From: CAZMNY01 sp964567745
GTDB taxonomy: Bacteria; Planctomycetota; Planctomycetia; Pirellulales; Pirellulaceae
Direction of reading: 5' to 3'
DNA: 64,000 nucleotides
Assembly (NCBI GenBank): GCA_964567745.1
Contig: CAZMNY010000027.1
Coordinates: forward strand, 57,980 to 121,979
Shown here: positions 1 through 10,000 of the stretch, piece by piece
Position numbering within the stretch: position 1 is the stretch's first letter
Layout: the number at the start of each line of letters is the position of its first letter
Translations under genes and position numbers: made by a program
Notes under the pieces: model-generated
Database searches by the model: none
Seen by the model: only the letters and a program-made list of their open reading frames with translations
What the model was told of the DNA's origin: nothing

Positions 1-199
1 CGATATGGCAATGGTTTGACGTGACATCAAAACGACCCTCAGGGATTCTCGCGCTCGTGCAGCGCGTGTGTTGTGACCGCTTCAGTATCCAAAACCCGAA
101 TCGTGTTTTCCGATCAATCCGCACGGCTCGCGGCGCTCTCACACGCCCGCGAATTCGGCTTGAATCGGCCGCATCTTACAGCTCAGTTGCTAAGGAGCT
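1..199. other. Intergenic edge, no gene seen
   Basis: No open frame here is convincing on either strand. It is the region downstream of the minus-strand ABC permease gene and probably holds the 3' end or terminator of that operon. I could not find a clear hairpin. Confidence 0.4.
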
Positions 200-1999
200 C
201 TATTTGCCGAGCGATTGGGAAACGTCGGTCCGGTATCCCTCAATGGCCGGGAAAAAGCCAACCAAAATGGCGAGCACCATCAGGGCGGGAATCAACAATA
301 GCTCGCTGGAGACAGCATCGCCAACGCCCAACACGTATCCTAGCGTGCCAGCGATTATAAGGACCAGACCGAAAAACCACCAGAAAAGAACGGCTCGACG
401 GGCCAGAATCGCTGACCAAAACCGCTCTCCACCCCGTTTTAAGGCGCCCAGCGACAGAACAAACCCGGAATAGCCAAACAGGACTCCGCCAACAACCCAA
501 GCTAGCAGCGCCAGCACAGGGACGTTGACGCCCCACTGTTTGGGCTGGATTCCCAGTGGCTCGAATATGTCGATCGGCGGTGCCAAGCTGAGGAATGTCA
601 GTTGGACGCCCGTCTGTGCCTCGATCCGCGGAGCCAAGGCGTAGTTCAGCGAGTGACCCATCAGCCAGCCGAGGCCTCCGCCTCCGAGCGCCAAGAAGAC
701 CGCTTCCAGCAGGATGATCGACATCACCGCGTTGCGGCTCGCACCGAGCGCCCTCATTACCGCGATTTCATGTTTTCGGTCGCTCATCGAGTTATAAATA
801 CTGACCAAAATGCCGACGCCTGAGACCAGGCAAATCATCGCTGTCATCGCCAGAAGAAGCTGCTGAACTGGCTGGACAATTAGGTCCATCAAGTCGTAAA
901 TCTCCTTAACCGGCAGCACCGCCTGAGCCTCTTTGTCTTCGTTGATCAGGTTCTGCATGGCAGGCGTGACGAAAGGCGAGACAGTGCGAACCAACATCGC
1001 CGTGACCTCACGCTGCTCCAGCGGCAGCAATTCAGGCCTGCTGTTCGCGGTCGCTTGCTCGATTGCAGACGATTCCGGCGGAGGTTCGTCGAGCAGTTCG
1101 CCCTCGAGTTCCCCGTCGAGCACGTCCGGCGGGTCGATCGGTTTGGCGTGATCGGCCATCAGGAAGAAGCCTTCCATGTTGATGAACACGGCTCGATCAT
1201 TCGGCTTGCCCGACGGTTCCAAGATGCCGACGACGGTGAAGCCTTGGGCGTGTCCATGTCCTTCGGGATCGCCATGTGCTGGGTTGATGACCTGACCCAA
1301 ACTGACGTCCATTTCCCTTGCCACCGTCGCGCCGACGACCGCTTCAAAGTACTGATGCTCTGGTGACCAGACCTTGAAATTGCGGCCCTGGGCAAAACCG
1401 TATTTACGATCGAGCGCCGGATCGGTCACCAACCGCTCGAAGAACTCAGGAGTTGTACCGACAACGCGAAAGCGGCCAAAATAATCGCCCAGGCAGACTG
1501 GAATCGCAAAGTCGATAAACTGCCCGAATTGGCCCTCGCGATTGAGCTGCAAGTCAAACTGTTGCTGCGAGTTGTCCAGTGCCTCCATAGCGGCTTGCTC
1601 GGCAATCGCACCCAGGCCCAAGGGGTCGAGCCCCTTGTCGTTGGAAAGCGCCATCGTTTCCCAAACGGCTTCGTGCGCCTGGTAACGAAAACTCTCTTTC
1701 AAATGTTTGTCGCGAACTTCCTTGTCGAAGAATTCGAGGTAGTACTCGTAAGAAATGTTCTCTACCGGCTCGCTCAAGTAGTAAACGGAATTGAGCGTCA
1801 ACTGAAGCTTGCCGCCTTTCGCGCCGACAAGCATGTTGTAGCCCAAGTTGGAACTACTCTTGAATTGCTCGGAAACGATTCCGTAAATCGAGAGCACGCA
1901 GACGACCATCATCACGCCGAGCGCCATCGAGAACGTCGTTAGACACGACGCGACGCCTCGTTGCTGCACGCTTCTCCAGGCGATTTTCCACAGACTCAT
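200..1999 (-). CDS. FtsX/MacB-type ABC transporter permease
   Basis: A 599-residue inner-membrane permease of the FtsX-like (MacB/LolC) class. One membrane segment lies near residues 20-45 after a basic start. A large extracytoplasmic region of about 330 residues follows, then three C-terminal membrane segments: near 375-400, near 430-450, and a pair at about 495-590. This is the usual 1+3 plan with extra hydrophobic sequence at the end. The extracytoplasmic part has an acidic, Pro/Glu-rich stretch near residues 290-315. The gene overlaps the upstream ATPase gene by 4 bases (ATGA), so the two are translationally coupled and form one exporter. The substrate is unknown; lipoprotein or lipid release or peptide export are family possibilities. 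The ATG start is fixed by the overlap. Confidence 0.85.
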   Translation of the reverse strand: MSLWKIAWRSVQQRGVASCLTTFSMALGVMMVVCVLSIYGIVSEQFKSSSNLGYNMLVGAKGGKLQLTLNSVYYLSEPVENISYEYYLEFFDKEVRDKHLKESFRYQAHEAVWETMALSNDKGLDPLGLGAIAEQAAMEALDNSQQQFDLQLNREGQFGQFIDFAIPVCLGDYFGRFRVVGTTPEFFERLVTDPALDRKYGFAQGRNFKVWSPEHQYFEAVVGATVAREMDVSLGQVINPAHGDPEGHGHAQGFTVVGILEPSGKPNDRAVFINMEGFFLMADHAKPIDPPDVLDGELEGELLDEPPPESSAIEQATANSRPELLPLEQREVTAMLVRTVSPFVTPAMQNLINEDKEAQAVLPVKEIYDLMDLIVQPVQQLLLAMTAMICLVSGVGILVSIYNSMSDRKHEIAVMRALGASRNAVMSIILLEAVFLALGGGGLGWLMGHSLNYALAPRIEAQTGVQLTFLSLAPPIDIFEPLGIQPKQWGVNVPVLALLAWVVGGVLFGYSGFVLSLGALKRGGERFWSAILARRAVLFWWFFGLVLIIAGTLGYVLGVGDAVSSELLLIPALMVLAILVGFFPAIEGYRTDVSQSLGK

Positions 2000-2721
2000 G
2001 ACAGTGAATCTTCCGCTGTTGTTTGGGGCATGTTGCTCTTAGCCGGCGCGACCTGATTCACGTCCTCGAGTCGAATGATATGCTCGAACTGATTCGAGAC
2101 CTCCATGGAGTGGGTCACGATGAGCAAAGCGATTTTTTCTTCCGCGCACGACTCGCGAATCAAGTCGACAACCATCTGTTGGTTCGCGGGATCGACATTC
2201 GCCGTCGGTTCGTCGGCCAGCAGCAAACGCGGCCCATTGGCCAGCGCCCTGGCGACGGCGACGCGTTGTTGTTCGCCAACCGACATCTTCGTTGGCGTGT
2301 GATGGCTTCGGTGGGTCAAGCCGACTCGATCGAGTAGCCGCCGAGCTCGACTGGTGTCGGATCGATTCTTGGCGAAGGTCATCCCCAATTGGACGTTTTC
2401 CAGAGCCGTGAATCCGTCGAGCAAATTGAATGTCTGAAAGACGTAGCCGATCTTATTGGCTCGGAATCGATCTCGGCCCGCTTCGGAGAGCCGATTCGTC
2501 GCCACGCCGTCCACAATCACCTGTCCTGAATCGGGGCGAGAGATGCCGGCAATGACGTGCAGCAAGGTAGTCTTGCCGCACCCGCTTCGACCCATGATGA
2601 CTTGCTGACTCGCACGCTCGATCTCAAACCTGGGTATGTCGAGTATCGGAAGCCGTCCCCCATTCGCCTCGACGAACGACTTTCGGACTTCCTCCAGCAG
2701 TAGGATGGGGGTCTTATTCAA
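1996..2721 (-). CDS. ABC transporter ATP-binding protein (LolD/MacB type)
   Basis: A 241-residue cytoplasmic ATPase that powers the neighbouring FtsX-type permease. Walker A is GRSGCGKTT near residues 44-52. The signature is present as MSVGEQQRVAVARAL, with Val in place of the usual Ser in LSGGEQ. Walker B is LLLADEPTANVD and the switch His is in IVTHS. Length and motif spacing fit the LolD/MacB family. The frame opens with TTG (MNKTPILLLEE); I see no ATG that keeps the first strand, and the Shine-Dalgarno site is weak. The 3' end overlaps the permease start by 4 bases. A region of 240 bases separates it from smpB and should carry the promoter. Confidence 0.88.
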   Translation of the reverse strand: MNKTPILLLEEVRKSFVEANGGRLPILDIPRFEIERASQQVIMGRSGCGKTTLLHVIAGISRPDSGQVIVDGVATNRLSEAGRDRFRANKIGYVFQTFNLLDGFTALENVQLGMTFAKNRSDTSRARRLLDRVGLTHRSHHTPTKMSVGEQQRVAVARALANGPRLLLADEPTANVDPANQQMVVDLIRESCAEEKIALLIVTHSMEVSNQFEHIIRLEDVNQVAPAKSNMPQTTAEDSLS

Positions 2722-2961
2722 TCGAAACTGCCGTCAATATAAGGGTGTCACTGGGTTGCCAGTGATTGAAAATGCGCGATACTTGCTTGCCAGTGCTTGG
2801 GGCTGCTAACCGAGTCGACCTAATCCACCTCCTCGTTTCGTGCCAGCAACCTAGCGAGTCTAGCTTGCAGCGAAAAGGCGGGCTTTCCGTTATTCGCATC
2901 TCGGGCTCATTTTGTTCGAATCGCGCTCGCTCCGCCAGCGCTCATCGCTCATCGCCAGCGC
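2722..2961. other. Intergenic region between smpB and the ABC operon
   Basis: No gene is seen. Both flanking genes run on the minus strand, so this should hold the promoter of the ABC operon and the 3' end of smpB. Near 2935-2970 there is a short imperfect direct repeat built on CGCTCATCGC, directly after the smpB stop. It has the look of slipped-strand duplication. Confidence 0.4.
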
Positions 2962-3462
2962 TCATCGCCGCATGGCTCGCTGCAAGTCGCGTTTGACGTC
3001 GGCTTTCTTGAGGTTATCTCTCTTGTCGTGAAGTTTTTTTCCTCGGCAGAGTCCGAACAGCACCTTGGCGACGCCGCGCTCGTTGAAGTAGATCTTGAGC
3101 GGAACGAGGGTGAGACCCTTCTCATGGGCTTTGTTGGCGAACCGAGTCAGTTCGCGCCGGTGAACGAGCAGTTTGCGAGGTCGCTTGGGTTCATGGTTCC
3201 AAATCGACGCCTGCTTGTATTCGGGGATGTCGCAGCCGAGCAACCAGAATTCACCATCTCGCACACGGCCATAGGCTTCGTCCAGCGAGACTTTGCCCTC
3301 GCGCAAGCTCTTCACTTCGCTGCCCATCAGCACCATGCCGCATTCCAATGTTTCGAGCACTTGAAAACGGTGGCGAGCCTTGCGGTTTTCGCTGACGTGC
3401 TTGATTGGCGGACCGCTGTCTTTGGCCGCTTTGCCTTTTTTTCCCGACTTCTTCTTACCCAT
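2962..3462 (-). CDS. smpB: SsrA-binding protein SmpB
   Basis: A 166-residue RNA-binding protein that brings tmRNA to stalled ribosomes for trans-translation. After a Lys-rich N-terminus it shows the family core: ENRKARHRFQVLETLECGM, then GSEVKSLREGKVSL, the AYGRV segment, then HEPKRPRKLLVHRREL. The C-terminal basic tail (GKKLHDKRDNLKKAD) goes into the ribosomal A site. Length is normal. I take the ATG at 3462 and not the TTG six bases upstream. It stands alone on the minus strand, divergent from the lipB-like gene. I do not see the tmRNA gene (ssrA) in this window. Confidence 0.95.
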   Translation of the reverse strand: MGKKKSGKKGKAAKDSGPPIKHVSENRKARHRFQVLETLECGMVLMGSEVKSLREGKVSLDEAYGRVRDGEFWLLGCDIPEYKQASIWNHEPKRPRKLLVHRRELTRFANKAHEKGLTLVPLKIYFNERGVAKVLFGLCRGKKLHDKRDNLKKADVKRDLQRAMRR

Positions 3463-3600
3463 CGCCAAATTCGCTTTGTGAGACTTCTCGTCGCGCCCGC
3501 GACCGGACGAGTTCTGTCTAGGTGCTTCGGATTGATCCTGCTATGGTGGCTCCTCGCCAAATCAAGATTCCTATTCTACGCATAAACGGCTCCCCAACAC

Positions 3601-4314
3601 ATGTCCACCGCTCCTGCCCAACTGCCGCTTGAGTTTCGCCTGTTGGGGCAGGTCGACTTTGACTCGCTTCTCAAGCTTCAATCACGGATTCAACGTGACG
3701 CGTACCGCGCCGTGACGCCTCAGGTGACCGTCTTGTTGTGCGAGCACCCTCGTCTGCTGACGGTTGGTCGAGACGGTTCGCGGTCGCACATTCGTCTGAC
3801 TCAGAAACACCTCAATCGCATGCGACTCGACGTCCGCTGGGCCGCTCGCCGCGGAGGGTGCGTACCTCACGGCCCAGGTCAACTGGGGATTTACGTCATC
3901 GCGCCGTTGGAGCCGCTCGAACTCGCGTGCAACGAGCTGGCTCGGACGTTTCGTCAGAGCTTGATGGCGGCGCTCAGCCAACTCGGCGTATCGGCCAAGA
4001 CCGACTTGGTTGGCGGCGCCCTTTGGGGGCGGACCGGAGTCCTAGCATCCCTCGGCGTGACGGCTCAAGACGGCGTGACCGGCTTTGGCGCCTACCTGAA
4101 CGTCAATCCTGACATGTCCGATTACGCTTACGTCGACACGGCCGAGTCGGACGAGTTTGAGCAAACATCGATGGGCAGCCTGATAGCGGAAACGCGGTCG
4201 GCGGGTAGAATGAGCAAAGTCAGATCGGCGATCATCGAGTCGATCTCCGAAGCCCTTGGCGCGCCGCGGTACCATTTGACGACCGGGCACCCGCTCCTTT
4301 CCCGCAGTTGCTAG
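3601..4314 (+). CDS. LipB-like protein lacking the octanoyltransferase active site
   Basis: A 237-residue protein of the LipB/biotin-lipoate ligase fold, 4 bases upstream of lipA. LipB moves octanoate from acyl-carrier protein to lipoyl domains. The fold is recognisable: EHPRLLTVGRDGSR, RRGGCVPHGPGQLGIYV near 80-97, and LNVNPDMS near 162-169. The catalytic pair is not there. The Lys of the family's K-I/A-S-L-G motif is Val (GVLASLG). The conserved His of FHG is replaced (GFGAYLNVN). The Cys of the P-C-G motif is missing (YVDTAESDEFEQTSMGSL). The RGG motif is also one residue shorter than usual. It could be a pseudoenzyme, a lipoyl-domain binding partner, or a divergent transferase. The ATG start fits the homologous first strand. 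Confidence 0.75.
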   Translation: MSTAPAQLPLEFRLLGQVDFDSLLKLQSRIQRDAYRAVTPQVTVLLCEHPRLLTVGRDGSRSHIRLTQKHLNRMRLDVRWAARRGGCVPHGPGQLGIYVIAPLEPLELACNELARTFRQSLMAALSQLGVSAKTDLVGGALWGRTGVLASLGVTAQDGVTGFGAYLNVNPDMSDYAYVDTAESDEFEQTSMGSLIAETRSAGRMSKVRSAIIESISEALGAPRYHLTTGHPLLSRSC

Positions 4315-4318
4315 TCGA

Positions 4319-5224
4319 TTGAATTCAAGCACAACAGACCTGCCGATTCTCGGACAGTCTCCGTCTCCTCCCACGCGCCCGGCCAGATTGCCTCGGTGGC
4401 TCAAACGCCAAGTCCCCAAGGGCAACGCCAATCACTTTACGGCACGATTGCTGGATGAGTTGAAACTGGAGACAGTCTGCGAGAGCGCTAAGTGTCCGAA
4501 CCGTATGGAGTGCTATTCGCAGAAGACCGCGACCTTCATGGTGTTGGGCGACGTTTGCACTCGACCCTGCGGATTCTGTTCGGTCTCACGAGGCAAGCCC
4601 GAGGCGCTTGAGTTGGACGAGCCTCAGCGGGTCGCCGAAGCGGCTCGAAGGCTCGAGTTGAGTCATGTCGTGATCACATCGGTCACGCGAGACGATTTGC
4701 CCGACGGCGGCGCGGCCCACTTCGCCGAATGCGTGGAAGCCGTTCGCAACGAGACCGGCGCGGCGGTTGAAGTCTTGACTCCCGATTTCTTGCACGACTA
4801 CGCGGCGCTCGATCTCGTTATCGACGCGACGCCCGACGTATTCAATCACAACACCGAGACCGTTCCTCGACTCTATCGCAAAGTCCGCGGACCCAAGTCC
4901 GACTACCGCTGGACGCTGGAACTGATCCGGCACATCAAGCGTCGTCGACCCGAAATCAAAACAAAGAGCGGATTGATGTTGGGGTTGGGCGAGACCCGCG
5001 ATGAATTGCTCGACGTGCTCGCCGACTTGCTCGACGCCGGCTGCGATCTATTGACGTTGGGTCAATACCTTCAGCCCTCGCCGAAATATCTTCCCGTCGT
5101 GCGATACGTGCCCCCGGCCGAATTCACCGAACTGGGCCAGATCGCCGAATCCATGGGCTTTCAAAAAGTCGCCAGCGGCCCCTTCGTCCGCAGCAGCTAT
5201 CACGCTCGCGACATGGCCGACTAG
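4319..5224 (+). CDS. lipA: Lipoyl synthase (radical SAM)
   Basis: A 301-residue radical SAM enzyme that puts two sulfurs into octanoylated lipoyl domains of 2-oxoacid dehydrogenases and the glycine cleavage system. The auxiliary cluster motif CESAKCPNRMEC lies near residues 58-69. The radical SAM motif CTRPCGFC lies near 81-88. The C-terminal Ser ligand is in GPFVRSSY. The GDVCTRPCGF and HNTETVPRLYRKVRGP segments are typical. The start is TTG, 4 bases after the stop of the lipB-like gene, so the two are co-transcribed and probably coupled. All cluster ligands are present, so this enzyme should work even if its neighbour does not. Confidence 0.95.
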   Translation: MNSSTTDLPILGQSPSPPTRPARLPRWLKRQVPKGNANHFTARLLDELKLETVCESAKCPNRMECYSQKTATFMVLGDVCTRPCGFCSVSRGKPEALELDEPQRVAEAARRLELSHVVITSVTRDDLPDGGAAHFAECVEAVRNETGAAVEVLTPDFLHDYAALDLVIDATPDVFNHNTETVPRLYRKVRGPKSDYRWTLELIRHIKRRRPEIKTKSGLMLGLGETRDELLDVLADLLDAGCDLLTLGQYLQPSPKYLPVVRYVPPAEFTELGQIAESMGFQKVASGPFVRSSYHARDMAD

Positions 5225-5236
5225 GCAGCGCCCAAG

Positions 5237-5258
5237 CCCAACGAGCTCGTTCGTTGGG
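5237..5258. terminator. Hairpin between convergent lipA and CPBP gene
   Basis: A perfect 8-bp inverted repeat, CCCAACGA, a 6-base loop GCTCGT, then TCGTTGGG. It starts 12 bases after the lipA stop and lies between two convergent genes. No long U-run follows on either strand, so it may act as a bidirectional or processing hairpin. The same AACGAGC/GCTCGTT core recurs in the 66-bp repeats near 59.9 kb. Confidence 0.5.
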
Positions 5259-5399
5259 ATCGTTCCGTCACTTTGACGTTGCACTTTTCACTTTGCTTTT
5301 TGCACTCGAGAATCGCCGGGCCTCGCGTGACCTTGCCCTACTGGTTTATCTTGGCCGCAGAGACGGCCATGTACGCAGGGCAATGCAACGCTTGCATTG

Positions 5400-6209
5400 C
5401 TAAAGTCGACTCGACGTGTAGAGCGCCGCAAAGTCCATGCTCCAGGCAACTGCGATATGCAGTGCGGCGCCAAGCCAGATCGAGCCTGTGCGAAGGCTCA
5501 TGATGCCGAGCGCGATTCCAGCGATGATGGCACCGACCGTCTCGGGGTATGGCTTGCCGAAGTGGATCATGCAGTAAGGAACCATCATTACGAAAACAGA
5601 GTAGAAGCCGAAACGGCGCTTGAGCCCGTGCACGAGAAATCCGCGAAAGAAGAATTCGAGCACAATGAATTGCCAAGCGTAAAGCAGCTCCCAAACGATC
5701 AGCCTTGGCCACACGCTTTCGCCTTCTCGGAGCCCGTAGAAAGGATACGTTCTTTGGAACATTGGCGTTTGCGACACGAAAACGATGACTGGCAAGATCA
5801 AGCCGAATAGTAAGGCGTAGAAAGGCCAGAGCTGAGTGGCACCTTGTAGTTTCCATCCGTAGTTGGCAGGAGATTTGCGAATCAGCAGGCAGCAGATCAT
5901 TGGCGCCGCCAGATAGGCGAGCGTTTGCGCGAAGACCCAGCCGCTGAGCCTGACGACTTCACGATTCTCCGCAGCGGCCGTCCAGGCCTTGAGCGAATCG
6001 GCCATCGCGGATGGCAACACGAGATTCGGTATCGACCAGAGTCCAGCGTTTGTGCTGTACTCGCGCCACGTCAAAGCAAAAGCCGCGGTAATGAGCACCG
6101 CCGCTGTCTCCCAATCGAATCTCTGTGATTCATCATTGAGCGAACGGTGCTGTTCAGCTTGCGCGTCGGCGAACGTCTGGCCGACCAGATTGCAAACAGC
6201 TCTGAACAC
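5400..6209 (-). CDS. CPBP-family (Rce1-like) intramembrane protease homologue
   Basis: A 269-residue polytopic membrane protein of the CPBP/Abi family (CAAX-protease and bacteriocin-processing relatives). About six to eight hydrophobic segments start near residue 35. Motif 1 is LEFFFRGFLVHGL near 187-199, so the family's EExxxR has only its second Glu. Motif 2 is the FGKP-type CMIHFGKP, with its His. Motif 3 is GAALHIAVAW, with its His. The missing first Glu is the usual general base, so activity is uncertain, although an EFFFRG variant may be a normal subfamily trait. The start is GTG at 6209; an internal start is possible. It follows the CBM9-like gene by 24 bases on the same strand. The substrate is unknown. 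Confidence 0.75.
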   Translation of the reverse strand: MFRAVCNLVGQTFADAQAEQHRSLNDESQRFDWETAAVLITAAFALTWREYSTNAGLWSIPNLVLPSAMADSLKAWTAAAENREVVRLSGWVFAQTLAYLAAPMICCLLIRKSPANYGWKLQGATQLWPFYALLFGLILPVIVFVSQTPMFQRTYPFYGLREGESVWPRLIVWELLYAWQFIVLEFFFRGFLVHGLKRRFGFYSVFVMMVPYCMIHFGKPYPETVGAIIAGIALGIMSLRTGSIWLGAALHIAVAWSMDFAALYTSSRL

Positions 6210-6233
6210 GCTGACTGTCCCTTTGTGTTTGGG

Positions 6234-6959
6234 TCAATCTTTGACGCAGTCGAGAGTGCCCCACAAACTGGGATCCTCGACAAAGGGAAACTCGGGGCCG
6301 ACAGAATAAGTTTGCCAACCCAATTCGCGATCGACAACGGCGTAGGTGAACCCGAGCTTTGAATGCTCGCTCATGTCGAATCCTGTCAACGCCTCGCCAG
6401 GGATAAACGCCTCAAGAACATAGCCGTCGATCCGCTGTTCACTTCTGACTTTCAGCAGCCCGCCGTCAACTGGCTTGGGCGACTCTTGAGCTCGGTTTAT
6501 CGGCAGTAAACTGCAAATCGGATCCTCCAGCTTACGCCCGTCTCCCGTCGGCAGAAAACAGAACCGATGGCAAAACCGTCGAGCTCGGTGGACGGTGTGG
6601 GTGTTGCGCGTATCGATCCAGACTTGAAACCCGTCGCTGTCCTCGACTCGCGTGATCCGACACCAGGGCGATTGCTTCTTGCCGACGACTCGGACGTTAA
6701 AGGCAAGACCTTCGTCGCACCAAGCGGCACGGACATCCGCAAACACCGACTTCCCTTCCAGCTCGCCAAAACTTGGGAGCATACATGACTTGGGAAGCTG
6801 AACGCCTTTGCTGGTCCAGTTGGTTTTCTTGTAATGGCAGGGCGACTCAAAACGAAACAGCAACGTTGGCGCCAACAGCGGCTCGTCGCCTGGCTGCGGC
6901 TTGGCGGACTGCGCCTTGTCCGGTAGTGGCGGCGGAGTTGTTTTGCGTTTCCTGGCCAT
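6234..6959 (-). CDS. Protein with a CBM9-like beta-sandwich, function unknown
   Basis: A 241-residue soluble protein. The first 30 residues are basic and Pro-rich with no signal peptide. Then comes a beta-rich domain with the pattern of carbohydrate-binding module 9/DOMON-like sandwiches: WCDEGLAFNVRVVGK, then DSDGFQVWIDTRNT, a Cys/His/Arg-rich HRARRFCHRFCFLPTG, and later DGYVLEAFIPGEALTGFD and LGFTYAVVDRELGWQTYSVG. It resembles small planctomycete proteins with this fold. Ligand and role cannot be read from the sequence. It lies 50 bases downstream of the uvrA stop on the same strand and 24 bases upstream of the CPBP gene, so all three could share a transcript. Confidence 0.6.
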   Translation of the reverse strand: MARKRKTTPPPLPDKAQSAKPQPGDEPLLAPTLLFRFESPCHYKKTNWTSKGVQLPKSCMLPSFGELEGKSVFADVRAAWCDEGLAFNVRVVGKKQSPWCRITRVEDSDGFQVWIDTRNTHTVHRARRFCHRFCFLPTGDGRKLEDPICSLLPINRAQESPKPVDGGLLKVRSEQRIDGYVLEAFIPGEALTGFDMSEHSKLGFTYAVVDRELGWQTYSVGPEFPFVEDPSLWGTLDCVKD

Positions 6960-7009
6960 GAGCGAGTCTGCTTTTCTCTATCGTGCTTGGCTCAAAACTT
7001 CGTCGACTC

Positions 7010-10000
7010 TCAAGAGGGTGACGAGGCTTCGATCAGTTCGTCCAGCAGCGTATCGAGCCCGGACTGGTGCAGGTGGTCGAGCGTCTTCAAGTGGATGCGG
7101 TAAATATCCTTGTCCTCCGGTGCCGTGTCGGCTTCGCTCTCCATCCCCAATTCGGCAATCCGGCCATAGCCAATCTTGTTCTTGGGGCAGAGCAGCCAAA
7201 GCGTCGCAGCTTGCGGCCGTTTTGTATTGACACTGACCCATGGCTCTTTTTTGCCCGGCAAGTAATGGTGGACGATCTGCTGATTGTTCCAGAGAAACTG
7301 GCCTGCCGGCGACTTCTCTGAAATCATCTCGATCAGTTCTTCCAAGACCGCGGCCTCCCATTGGATTTTTCGCCCAGGCGGAAAGCCTTTGCGGAGGAAG
7401 TGCCATTTCTTTCCGAGCTTCTTCCACGGCTTCCAATTGTCGGGGCTCTCGGAGACTTTTTCAGTCGCCGCCAAAAAGCCCTCGACCGCCTGTTCGAGAA
7501 ATTCCTGAAACTCCGGCGTATCGATCTCCGTCCACTCGTGGATGCGGAGTTCGACTTCTTGCCACGGACCTCGCAGCGTCTTGCATTTGACCCGAGGGTC
7601 ATTGCTGTACTGTGGGATTTTTTCCATCTGGTTGAGCGTTCGCAGCGCAATCTTCTTCTGCAACTCATCGCGTTTGAAGACGCCGCGTTTAACACGGAAC
7701 TTCATCTTGAGCAGCCAGGTTTCTCCAGTGATGGCGTGGAAAAACCATCCGTTCGATTTTGTTTCGGCGGAGATCTCAACAACGCTGCGAGCATTCCAAT
7801 CGGTGTCCGCAAACGGACCGAGTTCGTGGATACGCTGCTCGATGTGTTCCAAAACTCGACCGTCCCAGCGACAGGGGTCGCCATTGCGGCCGACTCGGTC
7901 GTGAATGTGCCACTGCGGACCGTCGGTTTCCCACGGCATTTTTGCGTCGCGGCCGACTTCGTGGATTTCCAGGTCGCTAGTTTGAGTCTTGTCGGCGTCT
8001 CTCGCGTCGTACGGAACTCGCTCGACGAACGGGCCCTCTTTGAGCACAGGTGCCAGCGCCTCGCCGGTATGGGACCGAAGAGCTCCGTTGGTTTTGGATT
8101 TGCGGATTGCCTTCGTCGCATGCGCGACCAGATCTTCCGGCGTGCCAGCTTTGACGATCTCGCCGCCGCCGATCCCGGCTTCCGGGCCCAAGTCGATGAC
8201 CCAGTCCGCCGACTTGATGATGTCCAGGTTGTGCTCGATGACAACGACCGTGTTGCCAATATCAACCAAGCGTTGCATCACCTCGAGCAGCTTCGCCAAG
8301 TCGTCAAAGTGCAATCCAGTCGTCGGTTCGTCGAGCAGGTATAGCGTACGGCCTGTGTCGGGCCGCGACAGTTCCGCCGCCAACTTGACTCGCTGAGCTT
8401 CACCGCCGGACAGAGTCGGCGCGGCTTGGCCCAACGTCAAGTAGTCGAGTCCGACATCGCAGAGGGTCTGCAGGATTCGGCGTATCTTGGGAATGTTTTG
8501 AAAGACGTCGAGCGCTTCGCCGCAGGTGAGGTGCAGAATGCCGCTGATCGATCGACCATGGTATTTGACGTTGAGCGTCTCTGCGTTGTAGCGCTGGCCG
8601 CGGCACGATTCGCACGTCACCCAGACGTCGGGAAGAAAGTGCATCTCAATGCAAATCTGCCCATTGCCTTCGCATTCATCGCAACGCCCGCCAGCAACGT
8701 TGAAGCTGAATCGCCGAGCCGTGTAGCCTCGCAACTTGGCTTCCGGCAGTTGCGAGAACAGATTGCGTATCAGGTCGAACAGACCGGTGTAAGTGGCCGG
8801 GTTGGATGTCGGCGAGTTGCCAAGCGGTTGTTGATCGACGCGAATCACTTTGTTGATATGCTCGCCGCCGTCGAGCCCTTCGTGGGCACCCGGCACCAGA
8901 TTGGCGCGGTGCAGCGTCTTGGCGAGCCGAGCGTAGAGAATCTCGTTGATCAGAGAACTCTTTCCGCTTCCGCTCGGTCCCGTAACTGCCGTCAAAGCGT
9001 TGAGCGGAAAATCGGCGTCGACGTTATTTAAGTTGTTGTGCCTGGCGCCGCGAACGGAAAGCCATTCGATCGGTTCGCCGGTGACGGCGTGTTCGGCGCG
9101 TGGCCCGTTCTTCTTATTGAGCTGTTTGACTCGGCGGTTTGTCGGTATGCCGATTCCTTTCCTGCCGACAAGGTATGGCCCGGTCACGGACCGTGTTTTC
9201 GTTGCCAGCTGCTTGGGAGTGCCTCGAGCAACGATCTGTCCGCCACCTTTGCCGGCAGCCGGCCCAAAGTCGCAAATAAAATCGCTTCCATCGATCACAT
9301 CGCGATCGTGTTCGACAACGATTAGTGTGTTGCCGAGATCGCGAAGTCGGTGCAAGGCACCAAGCAAGCGGCGATTGTCGCGTGGATGCAGACCGATCGT
9401 CGGCTCGTCCAATACGTACAACACGCCGCAAAGTCCGCTCCCGAGCTGGCTGGCCAAGCGAATCCGTTGAGCTTCGCCATTCGATAACGTCGTTGCCGGA
9501 CGTCCGAGAGTCAGGTAGGCCAAGCCGACGTCGTTGAGAAACTGCACGCGGTTCTTCACCTCGCGCAACAGCTCGCCAGCCACTTTTCGTTGTCTCGCTG
9601 ACAGCTTCCAATTCCGCACAGTATCATCCAGCTTGCCCAACGGCATGCGGCAGAGTTGTTCGATGGTCAGCTTGAAAAACTTCGCCGAAGAGGCATCGTC
9701 GCGCAGTCGCGAGCCGCCGCAAGAAGAGCATTCCACCTCGTCGACAAGATGTTCTAGCCGTCGACGAAACGCGGGCGACAAACGCGAGGCTTCTTCGAGC
9801 GAAGGATAGAGTCCTTTGTATTGAAATCGAAACATCAACGAGTTCTTCTTGGCTGGCGCGCGAACTTCGAACCAACGATCGCCGGCGCCGTGCAACATCA
9901 GCCGACGATCGCGAGTGCTCAACTCGTCGAAAGGCACATCGAGACCGACGTTGGTCGAGTTCGAAAGCGACTCCAACATCATCATCGAAATCGGCTTGCT

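Noticed and set aside
2905..2960. tRNA, suggested by GTTCGAATC near 2914
   Set aside because: The flanking bases do not form a T-stem or acceptor stem, and no other arm can be drawn.
7361..8344. Open frame of 327 codons on the plus strand inside uvrA
   Set aside because: It is antisense to a clearly conserved UvrA unit, has no family features, and long antisense frames are common in GC-rich genes.
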